Assembly (NCBI GenBank): GCA_038246545.1
Contig: JBBRVW010000007.1
Coordinates: 1-64,000, forward strand
Reading direction: 5' to 3'
Length of the DNA stretch: 64,000 nt
Origin: JBBRVW01 sp038246545
Lineage (GTDB): Bacteria; Actinomycetota; Actinomycetes; JACCUZ01
Below are positions 50,405 to 59,197 of the stretch, one piece after another. Position 1 is the stretch's first letter, and each line of letters starts with the position of its first letter. A model generated the notes under the pieces. That model searched no databases, had not been told where the DNA came from, and worked only from the letters and a program-made list of their open reading frames with translations. The translations under genes were made by a program, and so were the position numbers.

Positions 50405-50500
50405 ATGCAGAAGCAGGTCAAGGTCAGCAAGCAGACCAGCCCGGTCCGCCAGGTCGAGCTCGACCTCCGTTCGCCGTCAGGACGCGCGCTCCCGTTCTGA
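50405..50500 (+). CDS. Micro-ORF B: 31-residue protein with DLRSPxGxxLPF carboxy terminus
   Basis: ATG at 50405 (an in-frame GTG lies 9 bases earlier), 31 codons, TGA at 50498-50500. The product starts MQKQVKVSKQTSPVRQ and ends LDLRSPSGRALPF. It is the same length as the micro-ORF at 35671-35766 and identical to it at 15 of 31 positions without gaps. GAGGG lies about 11 bases before the ATG. It directly follows the DUF5999 gene and converges on the antiporter gene. Function unknown. Confidence 0.72.
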   Translation: MQKQVKVSKQTSPVRQVELDLRSPSGRALPF

Positions 50501-50516
50501 GCGACCCCTTGACCTC

Positions 50517-52385
50517 TTAGCCGAGACGCTGGTCGACGTAGCACCAGCGCCAGGCCTCGCCGGCTTCGAAGCTGCGCATCACGGGGTGGGCGGTCGCTGC
50601 GTAGTGCTTGTCGGCATGCCGCTGGGGCGACGAGTCGCAGCAACCGACCTGCCCGCAGGTGAGGCAGAGGCGCAGGTGCACCCAGCGGGTGCCGTCGCGC
50701 AGGCACTCCTCGCAGCCGTCGGGGGTGCCGGGGCGCGCCGACGCCGGCGCCTGTGACAGGTGCTCGCACGCGGGCACCCGGTCGACCTGGGCGACCAGCT
50801 CGCGCTCGACGTCGCTGCCCTTGTCCGCGAGTCGGTCGAGCAGCGACTCCTCGACGTCCAGCTGGGCCATGACGTCCCGGAGCACCTCGTCGTCGACCTT
50901 GCCGAGGTCGCGCACCGTCAGCACCACGCTCCGCTCGGCCTTGAGCATCTCCAGCCGCAGCCGGCGGTACAGCTGGCTGGGCGTCTCGTCGTCGCTCGGG
51001 GCGCCCAGGCGCTCCCAGGCCGCGTCGGCCCGGGTGCGGGTGCGCTCCTCCAGCCGCTCGATGATCGACGGGTCGTCGCCCTCGGCCTTGAGCTCCTCGA
51101 GCCGGGCCAGGCCGGCGCGGGCGGCCTTGGAGAGCAGCGCGGCCTCCTCGAGCGCGTCCTCCGCGGGGTCCGGCCCGAGGACGTCGAGGCGCCGGACCAG
51201 CCAGGGCAGCGTGGTGCCGTTGAGGAGCAGCGTGCCGCCGACGACGGCGAATGCTGCCAGCACGAGGACGTTGCGGTTCGGCGTCGCGGCCGGCAGGGCG
51301 AATGCGGCGGCGAGTGTCACCACGCCGCGCATCCCGGCCCAGCTCACGAGCGTGGCGTTGCTCCATGACCAGGCCACGGCGCGCAGCCGCCGGGGCCCGA
51401 ACCGGTAGATCGCGGTGGCGGCGAAGGTCCAGGCGATCCGCGCGACCAGCGTGGCCAGCAGCACGAGGCCGCAGATCGCGATCAGGCGCGTGGCGCTGAG
51501 GCCGTCGGTCATCGCGTTGTCGACGACCTGCGAGACCTGGAGCCCGATGAGCAGGAAGACGGCGTTCTCGAGGACGAAGGTGATCGTGCGCCAGTTGGTC
51601 TGCTCGGAGAGACGCGACGAGGCCGACTGCAGGGTCGGCGACTTGTGCCCGAGGACCAGGCCGACGATGACGACCGACAGCACTCCGCTGCCGTGCACCG
51701 ACTCGGCGGCGAGGTAGGCGATGAACGGTGCGAGCAGCGAGATCGTCGTGTCCAGCACGACGTCGTCCACCCTGGCCCGGGCCGCCGCGAGGGCTGCAGC
51801 CACCACGAGCCCGGCGACCACACCGCCGCCCGCGGCGAGCGCGAAGTCGGTGCCGACCTCGACCGCGGTGACCGTGGTGGCGATGGCTGCCGTGGTGGTG
51901 CGGAAGGCGACCAGCGCCGTCGCGTCGTTCAGGAGGCTCTCGCCCTCGAGGATCGACACGATCCGCCGGGGCATCCCCACCTTTCGCGCGATGGTGGTGG
52001 CCGCGACCGCGTCGGGTGGCGAGACCACGGCGCCGAGCGCCAGCGCAGCGGCGACGGAGACGCCTGGCACGACCCACCAGGTGACCAGGCCGACCAGCAG
52101 CGTGGTGAAGACGACGGCCCCGACCGCCAGGATCCCGATCGCCTGCTTGTTCGCGCGGACGTCGACCAGAGACGTCCGGATCGCGGCGGCGTAGAGGAGG
52201 GGTGGCAGGAAGCCGATCAGCACCAGCTCGGGCTCGACCTGGTACTCGGGGATACCCGGCACGAACGATGCGAGCAGGCCGACCACGACGAGGACGAGCG
52301 GTGCGGACAGCCCGAGGCGGCGCGCCGCGGCGGCCACGATGGCCACCGCGACGACGAGGGCAAGGATCTGGAGGGCTTCGTGCAT
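50517..52385 (-). CDS. CPA1 Na+/H+ antiporter fused to a UBP-type zinc finger
   Basis: A 622-residue protein. Residues 1-400 form a CPA1/NhaP-type exchanger with about 12 membrane segments and the ion-site region ALALGAVVSPPDAVAATTIA. Residues about 410-530 are a cytoplasmic helical, coiled-coil-rich region. From about 540 there is a UBP zinc finger: CEHL, GCEECL, WVHLRLCLTCGQVGCCDSS, RHADKHY, THPV-like AHPVMRSF. In eukaryotes this finger binds ubiquitin; in actinobacteria it is found fused to antiporters with unknown partner. ATG at 52385, no partners in operon. Confidence 0.9.
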   Translation of the reverse strand: MHEALQILALVVAVAIVAAAARRLGLSAPLVLVVVGLLASFVPGIPEYQVEPELVLIGFLPPLLYAAAIRTSLVDVRANKQAIGILAVGAVVFTTLLVGLVTWWVVPGVSVAAALALGAVVSPPDAVAATTIARKVGMPRRIVSILEGESLLNDATALVAFRTTTAAIATTVTAVEVGTDFALAAGGGVVAGLVVAAALAAARARVDDVVLDTTISLLAPFIAYLAAESVHGSGVLSVVIVGLVLGHKSPTLQSASSRLSEQTNWRTITFVLENAVFLLIGLQVSQVVDNAMTDGLSATRLIAICGLVLLATLVARIAWTFAATAIYRFGPRRLRAVAWSWSNATLVSWAGMRGVVTLAAAFALPAATPNRNVLVLAAFAVVGGTLLLNGTTLPWLVRRLDVLGPDPAEDALEEAALLSKAARAGLARLEELKAEGDDPSIIERLEERTRTRADAAWERLGAPSDDETPSQLYRRLRLEMLKAERSVVLTVRDLGKVDDEVLRDVMAQLDVEESLLDRLADKGSDVERELVAQVDRVPACEHLSQAPASARPGTPDGCEECLRDGTRWVHLRLCLTCGQVGCCDSSPQRHADKHYAATAHPVMRSFEAGEAWRWCYVDQRLG

Positions 52386-52441
52386 CGGTCAGGACAGCGC
52401 CAGCGGCCGGACGGGGATTCCCCCGGGGCCGGGGCCCGCCG

Positions 52442-53152
52442 TCAGCGGTACTCCGGGTTCGGGTGGTCGAACCGGGCGCCGGCGTCCCACTCGGTGCGCT
52501 GGTTGCCCCGGGCAGGTACGCCGCCCGCGTCCTTGAGCAGCCGAGCCAGGTGCATGAGGTTCCACGTCATGAACGCGGTGTTGCGGCGGGTGAAGTCGTT
52601 GGTGACACCGCCGGAGCCCTCGTCCAGGTAGCTGGGACCCGGGCCGGCCTCGCCGATCCAGCCGGCGTCCGCCTGGGGCGGGATGGTGCAGCCCAGGTGC
52701 TGGAGCGAGTAGAGGACGTTCATCGCGACGTGCTTGATGCCGTCCTCGTTGCCGGTGACCAGGACGCCGCCCACCTTGCCGTAGTAGGCGTACTGGCCGG
52801 CGGCGTTGAGCTCGCTGCTGCCGGCGTAGAGCCGCTCGATGACACGGGTGCAGACGCTGCTCTTGTCGCCGAGCCAGATGGGGGTGCAGACGACCAGGAT
52901 GTCCGCGACCTTGACCGTCTCGTAGACCGCCGGCCAGTCGTCGCGGTCGAAGCCGTGCTCACGCATGTCGACCTGGACGCCCGGCGCGATGTCGTGGTCG
53001 ACGGCACGGATCTCGTCGACGTGGACGCCGTGCGCCCGCATGATCGCCACGCTGTTGGCTGCCAGCCCTGCCGTGTTCGACACCTCGGGGCTGCGCTTCA
53101 GCGTGCAGTTGAGGAAGGCTGCGCGCAGGCCGGCGAAGTCGTCGTCGCTCAT
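52442..53152 (-). CDS. NADPH-dependent FMN reductase/flavodoxin-family protein
   Basis: A 236-residue flavodoxin-like oxidoreductase. FLNCTLKRSPEVSNT corresponds to the phosphate-binding loop, VVCTPIWLGDKSSVCTRVIERL to the second flavin contact, and GVLVTGNEDG to the third. It probably reduces quinones or nitro compounds with NAD(P)H. ATG at 53152 with GGAGG about 8 bases upstream. It lies 22 bases downstream of the Ku gene stop in the same direction, so the two may be co-transcribed. Confidence 0.88.
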   Translation of the reverse strand: MSDDDFAGLRAAFLNCTLKRSPEVSNTAGLAANSVAIMRAHGVHVDEIRAVDHDIAPGVQVDMREHGFDRDDWPAVYETVKVADILVVCTPIWLGDKSSVCTRVIERLYAGSSELNAAGQYAYYGKVGGVLVTGNEDGIKHVAMNVLYSLQHLGCTIPPQADAGWIGEAGPGPSYLDEGSGGVTNDFTRRNTAFMTWNLMHLARLLKDAGGVPARGNQRTEWDAGARFDHPNPEYR

Positions 53153-53174
53153 AGAGCCGGCCTCCAGTCGTGGG

Positions 53175-54143
53175 TCACGCCGACTTGCGGGCGGCGCTCT
53201 TCTTCGCGGTCGCGGCCTTCTTGGTAGCGGTCTTCCTGGCGGCGGCCTTCTTGGCCGGCTTCGCCGCCGCCTTCTTGTCCGTGCTGCCGGCCGGGGCCGT
53301 GGCGGCGCTCTTCTTGGTGGCGGCCTTCTTCGTCGTCGACGTACCGGACGAGGCGGACCCGCCTCCGGCGCGACGCTCCTTCGCCTCCGCGACGCTGCGC
53401 CGCAGGGCATCCATCAGGTCGACCACCTGGCCGGACGACTCCGGCTCCGCGGCCGGGGCGACGACCTCGCGGCCGGCCACCTTGGCGTCGATGACCTCCT
53501 CGAGCGCCCCGCGGTACCCGTCGGTGAACTCCTCGGGCTCGAAGTCGCCGGAGAGCGCAGTGATGTAGGACTCGGCCATCGCGAGCTCCTGCTCACGGAT
53601 CTTGACGTCGTCGTCGAGGCCGAGCTTGGGCTCGCGCACCTCGTCCGGCCACAGCAGCGTCTGCAGCACGAGCACCCCTTCGCGGGCGCGCAGCATGGCC
53701 AGCCGCTCACGCTGCCGCAGGGCGACCTTGACCACGGCGACGCGGTCGGCCTTCTCCAGCGCGTCACGCAGCAGGATGTAGGGCTTCACGTCGCCGGTCG
53801 GGTCGCAGTAGTAGGGCTTGCTCATCTGCACGGCGTCGATCTGCTCCGCCGGCACGAAGCTCAGGACCTCGACCGAGCGCGACGAGGAGATCGGCAGGTT
53901 GGCGAAGTCGTCGTCGTCGAGCACCACCATCTCGCCGTCGGGCAGCTCGTAGCCCTTGGCGATGTCGGCGTAGGCGACCTCCTCGCCGTCGACCGAGCAG
54001 ACCCGCTTGTAGCGGATCCGGCCGCCGTCCTCGCGGTGCACCTGGCGGAAGGAGATGTCCTTCTCCTCGGTCGCGCTGAACAGCCGGACAGGGATCGACA
54101 CCAGCCCGAACGAGATCGAGCCCTTCCAGACGCTCTGCGGCAT
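53175..54143 (-). CDS. ku: Non-homologous end-joining protein Ku
   Basis: Homodimeric ring that binds DNA double-strand ends and recruits LigD. 322 residues starting MPQSVWKGSISFGLVSIPVRL, with the core blocks RYKRVC, YYCDPTGDVKPYILLRDAL and the LLWPDEVREP segment. The last 100 residues after DLMDALRRSVAEAKERR are a Lys/Ala-rich repetitive tail of the AAKK/KKAA type, known in mycobacterial and streptomycete Ku to aid DNA sliding. No ligD is in the window. Confidence 0.97.
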   Translation of the reverse strand: MPQSVWKGSISFGLVSIPVRLFSATEEKDISFRQVHREDGGRIRYKRVCSVDGEEVAYADIAKGYELPDGEMVVLDDDDFANLPISSSRSVEVLSFVPAEQIDAVQMSKPYYCDPTGDVKPYILLRDALEKADRVAVVKVALRQRERLAMLRAREGVLVLQTLLWPDEVREPKLGLDDDVKIREQELAMAESYITALSGDFEPEEFTDGYRGALEEVIDAKVAGREVVAPAAEPESSGQVVDLMDALRRSVAEAKERRAGGGSASSGTSTTKKAATKKSAATAPAGSTDKKAAAKPAKKAAARKTATKKAATAKKSAARKSA

Positions 54144-54295
54144 GACGCCATGATCGTGCCGAACGGCCGTGCGCGCCACCTCAGGTGCGGGATCGGAGCA
54201 GGTCAGCGCCTCGATCGAGGTGCTTTGTCGACAATCACGGCCGGTCGCGGCGCGTCCAGCCGGGTTGTGTCCCGGGGTCGTGGCACGGTCAGGGC

Positions 54296-54547
54296 ATGAC
54301 CACGAACAGGGCCGGCCTCCGGCTGACAGGGTGCGCAGTCGTCCTGAGGTGGTGCGCCACCTGCCTCGACGAGACCATGTTCGACCAGCCCGAGTGCGCC
54401 GACCGGCACGGCGGCGACTGCCCCGAGTGGGTGTGCGTCACCTGCGGCGACGCGCTGCTGCTGGGGTTCGCGCCGCTGCAGCCGGCGCATGATGGCCGCG
54501 CGTCGCGCACCGGCCGGGCCGGCCGCCGCCGGCGCGTCGTGGCCTGA
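54296..54547 (+). CDS. Small cysteine-rich zinc-ribbon-like protein
   Basis: An 83-residue protein with CATC ... CADRHGGDC ... CVTCGDALL, a spacing suggesting one zinc ribbon, and an Arg-rich tail. ATG at 54296 lies after a weak AGGG. It diverges from ku. No family recognised; coding is supported mainly by the cysteine pattern and GC-3 bias. Confidence 0.55.
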   Translation: MTTNRAGLRLTGCAVVLRWCATCLDETMFDQPECADRHGGDCPEWVCVTCGDALLLGFAPLQPAHDGRASRTGRAGRRRRVVA

Positions 54548-54613
54548 CGGAGCAGCGACCCGACACCGAGGGCCTGACGCGCCTGGGCGCGGGCGAGCCG
54601 CCGGCGGGCGTCC

Positions 54614-55012
54614 TCAGCCGACGAGCTCGTCGCCGGCGCGGTCGGCAGCCCAGCACCGCACGATGTCGCGGACCGAGAGGATGCCGGCCACGTCGCCCTG
54701 GTCGAGGACGATCAGGTGCCGGAAGCCGCCGCGCATCATGGCGTCGGCCGCCTGATCGAGGGTCCAGGACGGGGCGGCGTAGACCAGGTCGCCGGTGAGG
54801 TGGTCCCGGACGGGCTCGGTGTCCGGGTCCTGGCCCGAGCCGACCGAGGCGAGGACGTCGCGCTCGGTGAGGATCCCGATGCCGGCGCCGTCCGGGTCGT
54901 GCACGACCGCCGCGCCGACGTGCCGGGCAGCCATTGCCCGACTGGCTTCGCGCAGGGTGTGGTCGGGGCCGATCGTCAGCACCTCGTGGCTCATACCATC
55001 GCGGACCTGCAT
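54614..55012 (-). CDS. Tandem CBS-domain protein (Hrp1-like)
   Basis: A 132-residue protein made of two CBS modules only: MQVRDGMSHEVLTIGPDHTL ... GIGILTERDVL and VYAAPSWTLDQAADAMMRGG ... GILSVRDIVRCW. It resembles the mycobacterial hypoxic response protein Hrp1 in size and layout. ATG at 55012 with GAGGAGG about 9 bases upstream. Ligand unknown. Third stand-alone CBS gene in this window. Confidence 0.9.
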   Translation of the reverse strand: MQVRDGMSHEVLTIGPDHTLREASRAMAARHVGAAVVHDPDGAGIGILTERDVLASVGSGQDPDTEPVRDHLTGDLVYAAPSWTLDQAADAMMRGGFRHLIVLDQGDVAGILSVRDIVRCWAADRAGDELVG

Positions 55013-55113
55013 GCTCGAGACCTCCTCGTGCGGACGGCCGGACAGCCTCATCCTGGCCCGGTCCGGCCCGACAGGGAAGAGATCACCTCCGGTGCCGCCG
55101 TATCCTCGGGCCG

Positions 55114-55911
55114 GTGACCAGCGAGGCGGTGACCGGCCCGGCGGTGGCCTCGGGTGTGGCCCGGCCCGCCGTACGCGCCCCGGCGGTCGTGGCATGGGCG
55201 ACCCGGCTGGACCCGCCGGTGGTGCTCACGCTGGTCTGGGTGCCGTTGGTGCTCCTGCTCGACGTGGGCGCCGGGATCTGGGCCCAGCGTGCCCTCGGCA
55301 CCGGCACCTGGCTGCTGCTGCTGGCCCTGCTGCGCCGCGAGTCCCCGCTGGTGCGCGCGCAGGTCGCGGTCGTCGTGCTGTTCGCCACAGCGGTCGAGTA
55401 CACGTTCTCGCCGCTGCTCGAGGTGTACGTGTACCGGCTGGGCAACGTCCCCTCGTTCGTCCCGCCCGGGCACGGCCTGGTCTACCTGTGCGCGCTGGCC
55501 ATCGGTCGCGCGGCCTGGGTGCGCCGGCGTACAGCGGGGCTGGTGGCCGCGACCGTCACGGCAGGTGGGGCATACGCCGGGTGGGGGCTGCTGCTGCACG
55601 ACCGGCCGGACGCGCTGGGCGCGTTCTGGTACCTCTGCCTGCTCGGCTTCCTCGTCTGGGGGCGGTCCCGCACCCTCTACGTCGGGGCCTTCCTCGTCGT
55701 GACCTACCTCGAGCTGCTTGGCACCTGGCTGGGCACCTGGGCCTGGCATACCCACGACCCGACCGGGCTGGTGACGATCGGCAACCCGCCCTCCGGCGCG
55801 GCCGGCGGCTACGGCTGGTTCGACCTGGCCGCGGTGCTGGCCGGCCCCGCCGTCCTCGCCACGGCACGGCGGCTCCGCCGCCACCGGCCGGCGGAGATCA
55901 CCAGCTCCTGA
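55114..55911 (+). CDS. Polytopic membrane protein of unknown function
   Basis: A 265-residue protein with about seven hydrophobic segments (VVLTLVWVPLVLLLDVGAGI; WLLLLALLRR; VAVVVLFATAVEYTFSPLL; LVYLCALAIGRA; LVAATVTAGGAYAGWGLLL; FWYLCLLGFLVW; LAAVLAGPAVLATA). Recurrent motifs are EYTFSPLLEVYVYRLGN and TWAWHTHDPTGLVTIGNPPS (pattern). It looks conserved in actinobacteria but I cannot name a function. GTG start at 55114, diverging from the CBS gene. Confidence 0.75.
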   Translation: MTSEAVTGPAVASGVARPAVRAPAVVAWATRLDPPVVLTLVWVPLVLLLDVGAGIWAQRALGTGTWLLLLALLRRESPLVRAQVAVVVLFATAVEYTFSPLLEVYVYRLGNVPSFVPPGHGLVYLCALAIGRAAWVRRRTAGLVAATVTAGGAYAGWGLLLHDRPDALGAFWYLCLLGFLVWGRSRTLYVGAFLVVTYLELLGTWLGTWAWHTHDPTGLVTIGNPPSGAAGGYGWFDLAAVLAGPAVLATARRLRRHRPAEITSS

Positions 55912-56004
55912 TCTGCCGCGACGCGCCGGTGCGGACGGGCGTGCCCGCCGTACGCCGGCTGGAGCGCACCGACCTCGGCGACCGGTCCTCGATGGGCGAG
56001 TCCG

Positions 56005-56787
56005 CTAGGGCGTGAGCCGCTGCAGCACCGCGTCGTGCAGGTGGCCGTTGCTGGCCACCCCGCTGCCGCCGGCCGGGCCGTCGGTGCCGTCGAGGTCGGT
56101 GAAGCGGCCACCCGCCTCGGTGACGATCACCGACGGGGCGGCCAGGTCGTGCAGCGCGACCTCCGGCTCGGCGGCGACGTCGACCGCGCCCTCGGCGACG
56201 AGCATGTAGCTCCAGAAGTCGCCGTAGGCCCGGGTGCGCCACACGTCGCGCGTCAGCCCGAGGAACGCGTCCTCGCGACCGTGGTCGTGCCAGCCCGAGA
56301 GGCTCGAGTAGGACAACGACGCGTCGTCGAGCGAGGTCACCTTCGACACCGTCATCCGGGACGCCGACGAGAGGCTCTTTCCGGTCCACGCGCCGGAGCC
56401 GGTCCCGGCCCACCAGCGCCGGCCCAGGGCGGGAGCGCTGACGAGGCCGGCCACGACGGCATCGCCGTCCATCAGGGCGATGAGGGTCGCCCACACCGGC
56501 ACCCCGCGGACGAAGCTCTTGGTGCCGTCGATCGGGTCGAGGACCCAGCGCCGCGGCCCTTGGCCGGTCGCACCGAACTCTTCGCCGAGGATCGCGTCGC
56601 GCGGCCGGGCCCGCGAGAGGGTCGAGCGGATCGACTCCTCGACGGACGTGTCGGCGTCCGACACCGGGGTGAGGTCGGGCTTGGTGTCCACCTGCAGGTC
56701 CAGCGCCTTGAAGCGCGACATGGAGATCGAGTCAGCTGTGTCGGCCAGGACGTGGGCCAGACGGAGGTCGTCGTCATAGGCCGGCAT
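56005..56787 (-). CDS. hisN: Histidinol-phosphatase HisN (inositol monophosphatase family)
   Basis: Mg2+-dependent phosphatase catalysing L-histidinol phosphate hydrolysis in histidine synthesis. 260 residues; metal motifs ILGEEFG and DPIDGTKSFVRGVP, and the carboxy-terminal LHDLAAPSVIVTEAGG block. The neighbouring rsgA-aroA genes in a conserved actinobacterial arrangement support HisN over a generic inositol phosphatase. Confidence 0.9.
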   Translation of the reverse strand: MPAYDDDLRLAHVLADTADSISMSRFKALDLQVDTKPDLTPVSDADTSVEESIRSTLSRARPRDAILGEEFGATGQGPRRWVLDPIDGTKSFVRGVPVWATLIALMDGDAVVAGLVSAPALGRRWWAGTGSGAWTGKSLSSASRMTVSKVTSLDDASLSYSSLSGWHDHGREDAFLGLTRDVWRTRAYGDFWSYMLVAEGAVDVAAEPEVALHDLAAPSVIVTEAGGRFTDLDGTDGPAGGSGVASNGHLHDAVLQRLTP

Positions 56788-56903
56788 GTAACGAACCGTA
56801 CAAGTCTCTTCCCGCCACTCCAGTCACCGCCGCATACTTCCGATCATCGTCGTGGAGCCGGCCCCGGACCCGACGGGCGCGCTACGACCAGAAGGGGGAG
56901 GCC

Positions 56904-57305
56904 ATGTCGCTCTTCCGCAGGCGCGTGCTGGACGTCGTGCTGGAGCCGGCTGCCATCCCCGTGCCCCGGTTCAGCATCGACGGGTGGACCTTCACCGGCA
57001 CCCCCGACCTGGCCCAGCTGGCCGGGCTGCCCGCGAGCGACCTGCGCGAGCTCGAGACGCTGCTGCACGGTGTGGCCGTCGAGACCGACACGCCGTACAC
57101 GTACGAGCGCGCCGCCGTGCTGCTCGAGCGGGCCGGCGAGCACGGTGCCGCCCTCTCCGTGTGCGAGGCGTGGCTCGCGCACCCGGCCTCCCGCTGGCCG
57201 GAGTACGTCGCCCACACCCGCGGCCTGGACAAGCACCGAGCCCGGTTGCGGGCCCGGCTCACCTCGGCAGTCGCCGCCCGGGCCGCCGTCGCTCCCGCCT
57301 CCTGA
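56904..57305 (+). CDS. Hypothetical protein
   Basis: A 133-residue soluble protein (MSLFRRRVLDVVLEPAAIPV; WTFTGTPDLAQLAGLPASDL; a helical carboxy half with YERAAVLLERAGEHGAALSV resembling one TPR-like helical pair). GAAGGGGGAGG lies just before the ATG, a strong ribosome site. No family recognised. The DUF2087 gene starts 24 bases after its stop. Confidence 0.65.
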   Translation: MSLFRRRVLDVVLEPAAIPVPRFSIDGWTFTGTPDLAQLAGLPASDLRELETLLHGVAVETDTPYTYERAAVLLERAGEHGAALSVCEAWLAHPASRWPEYVAHTRGLDKHRARLRARLTSAVAARAAVAPAS

Positions 57306-57329
57306 GGGCTCACGGCTAGCCTCGGGCCG

Positions 57330-57680
57330 GTGACCAGCGCGGCCGGCCCCGACCGTGAGGTCGTCATCGGGCGGTTTATGCCCGGCGGCCGGATCGCGCA
57401 GATGCCGGCGAAGCGCAGCCGGCGGCTCGTCGTCCTGGACCACGTCGCGCAGGCCTTCGAGCCCGGCCGGCGGTACGCCGAGCCCGACGTCGACGTCGTC
57501 CTGCGCGCCTTCTACCTCGACGTCGCCGCGCTGCGCCGCTACCTGGTCGACGAGGGGTTCCTGGCGCGCGAGGCGGGCGAGTACTGGCGTTCCGGCGGCA
57601 CGGTCGACCTCGCCACTACCGGCATCGGCCGGGACGACCGTGCGGGCGACGACGAATCCGAGGAAGATCCCCTGCCGTAG
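57330..57680 (+). CDS. DUF2087 domain protein
   Basis: A 116-residue protein whose middle is a DUF2087 winged-helix-like module: MPAKRSRRLVVLDHVAQAFE, then YAEPDVDVVLRAFYLDVAAL and RRYLVDEGFLARE. Such modules occur in ArsR-like regulators, and this stand-alone copy may bind DNA. GTG start at 57330. Probably co-transcribed with the preceding hypothetical gene. Confidence 0.82.
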   Translation: MTSAAGPDREVVIGRFMPGGRIAQMPAKRSRRLVVLDHVAQAFEPGRRYAEPDVDVVLRAFYLDVAALRRYLVDEGFLAREAGEYWRSGGTVDLATTGIGRDDRAGDDESEEDPLP

Positions 57681-57714
57681 CACTCCCGACAGCCGTCACC
57701 GGAGGAGCGCGCCG

Positions 57715-58185
57715 ATGTTCGACACCGTCCTGGGACTCCCGGTCCACGCCCTCGTGGTGCACGCCGTCGTCGTGCTGGTGCCGCTGGCGGCCGTCGGGCT
57801 GGTGGCGGCGGCGGTGCACCCGGCCTGGCGACGGCCCTACCTGCCGGTCGTCGCCCTGCTCGCCACGGCCAGCCTGGCGATGGTGCCGGTCGCGACGGCG
57901 AGCGGGAAGCGGCTCGAGCAGCGCATCAACGCCGGCGGGGTGGTCGCCAAGCAGATCCACGACCACCAGCAGATGGGCCAGCTCGTCATCTACCCCACGA
58001 TCGTCATGTGGGTGCTCGCGCTCGCCCTGCTCTACCTGGACCGTCGGCAGGTCCCCGGCCGCGTCGTGACGATCGTCGCGGTGCTGGCGGTGGCCAGTGC
58101 CATCGCGGCTGCAGGCCAGGTCACGATCGCCGGGCACCTCGGTTCGACGGCCGTGTGGAGGTGCACGATCGGCGGCTGCTCGTAG
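57715..58185 (+). CDS. DUF2231 membrane protein
   Basis: A 156-residue protein with four membrane segments; the first contains LPVHALVVHAVVVLVPLAA, the His-rich DUF2231 signature, and a second block is QIHDHQQMGQLVIYPTIVM. Family members may bind haem or act with cupredoxins, but the role is unproven. GGAGGAG upstream of ATG 57715. Its stop is one base away from the convergent rsgA stop. Confidence 0.85.
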   Translation: MFDTVLGLPVHALVVHAVVVLVPLAAVGLVAAAVHPAWRRPYLPVVALLATASLAMVPVATASGKRLEQRINAGGVVAKQIHDHQQMGQLVIYPTIVMWVLALALLYLDRRQVPGRVVTIVAVLAVASAIAAAGQVTIAGHLGSTAVWRCTIGGCS

Positions 58186-58186
58186 C

Positions 58187-59197
58187 TCAGCTCTCCGGCG
58201 GCTCGACCTGGTCGTCGGGGACGTCGCGGCTGCGCAGCAGGCGGCGCAGCGACGCCAGCCGCGCCGGGTCGCTGTGCCCGGCCGCCACCCAGTCGTCCAG
58301 CGCGCACTCGGGCTCGTCGTGGCTGCAGGACCGCGGGCAGTCGGCGGTGCCGTCCTGCAGGTCGGGGAACGCGCCGATCACCCGGTCCAGGTTCACGTGC
58401 GCCAGCCCGAAGCTGCGTACGCCCGGGGTGTCGATGACCCAGCCGCCGTCCGGCAGCTCGAGCGCGATGGCTGACGACGAGGTGTGCCGACCCCGACCCG
58501 TCACGGCGTTGACCCCGCCGGTGGCACGGCCAGCGCCGGGCACGAGCGCGTTGACCATCGTCGACTTGCCGACGCCGGAGTGGCCCACGAGCACGCTGAC
58601 CCGGTCGCGGAGGTGCGCCCGCAGCTCGTCCAGCGGCTCGCCGCGGTGGACGACGACGTGGTCGACGTCGAGGGCGCGGTAGGTGTCGAGCAGCGCGTCC
58701 GCTGACGCGAGGTCGGCCTTCGTGAGGCAGAGCAGCGGCGACAGCCCCGCGTCGTAGGCAGCCACCAGGCATCGGTCGATCATCCGCGGCCGCGGCTCCG
58801 GGTCGGCGAGCGCGGTCACGATCACGAGCTGGTCGGCGTTGGCGACGATGACCCGCTCGAACGGGTCGGTGTCGTCGGCGGTACGCCGCAGCGTGGAGGT
58901 ACGCGGCTCGACGCGCACCAGCCGCGCAAGCGTGTCGGCCGTGCCGGACACGTCCCCGACGAGGGCGACGTGGTCGCCGACGACGACGTTGCCCTTGCGG
59001 CCCAGCTCGCGCGCCTTCATCGCCACGACGTCGTGGTCGCCGACCCGCACCGTGATCCGGCCCCGGTCGACGGCCACCACGGTGCCCGCCGCCGCGTCGT
59101 CGTGGCTGGGCCGGTCTTTGGTCCGCGGCCGCGATCCCTTGCCGGGCCGGACCCGCACGTCGTCCTCGTCGAGGTCACGCCCGCCGCGGCGCGTCAC
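58187..59197 (-). CDS. rsgA: Ribosome small-subunit-dependent GTPase RsgA
   Basis: Circularly permuted GTPase that matures the 30S subunit. 336 residues: an OB-fold (AAGTVVAVDRGRITVRVGDH), then the permuted G motifs LCLTKADL (G4), GHSGVGKST (G1), DTPG (G3), and a zinc-binding carboxy end CPRSCSHDEPECALDDW. GTG at 59197 overlaps the aroA stop (GTGA). Confidence 0.95.
   Translation of the reverse strand: MTRRGGRDLDEDDVRVRPGKGSRPRTKDRPSHDDAAAGTVVAVDRGRITVRVGDHDVVAMKARELGRKGNVVVGDHVALVGDVSGTADTLARLVRVEPRTSTLRRTADDTDPFERVIVANADQLVIVTALADPEPRPRMIDRCLVAAYDAGLSPLLCLTKADLASADALLDTYRALDVDHVVVHRGEPLDELRAHLRDRVSVLVGHSGVGKSTMVNALVPGAGRATGGVNAVTGRGRHTSSSAIALELPDGGWVIDTPGVRSFGLAHVNLDRVIGAFPDLQDGTADCPRSCSHDEPECALDDWVAAGHSDPARLASLRRLLRSRDVPDDQVEPPES

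Noticed and set aside
54185..54295. Upstream extension of the small zinc-ribbon protein
   Set aside because: The extra residues are Arg/Ser-rich and overlap the ku promoter region; ATG 54296 gives the compact Cys-rich product.
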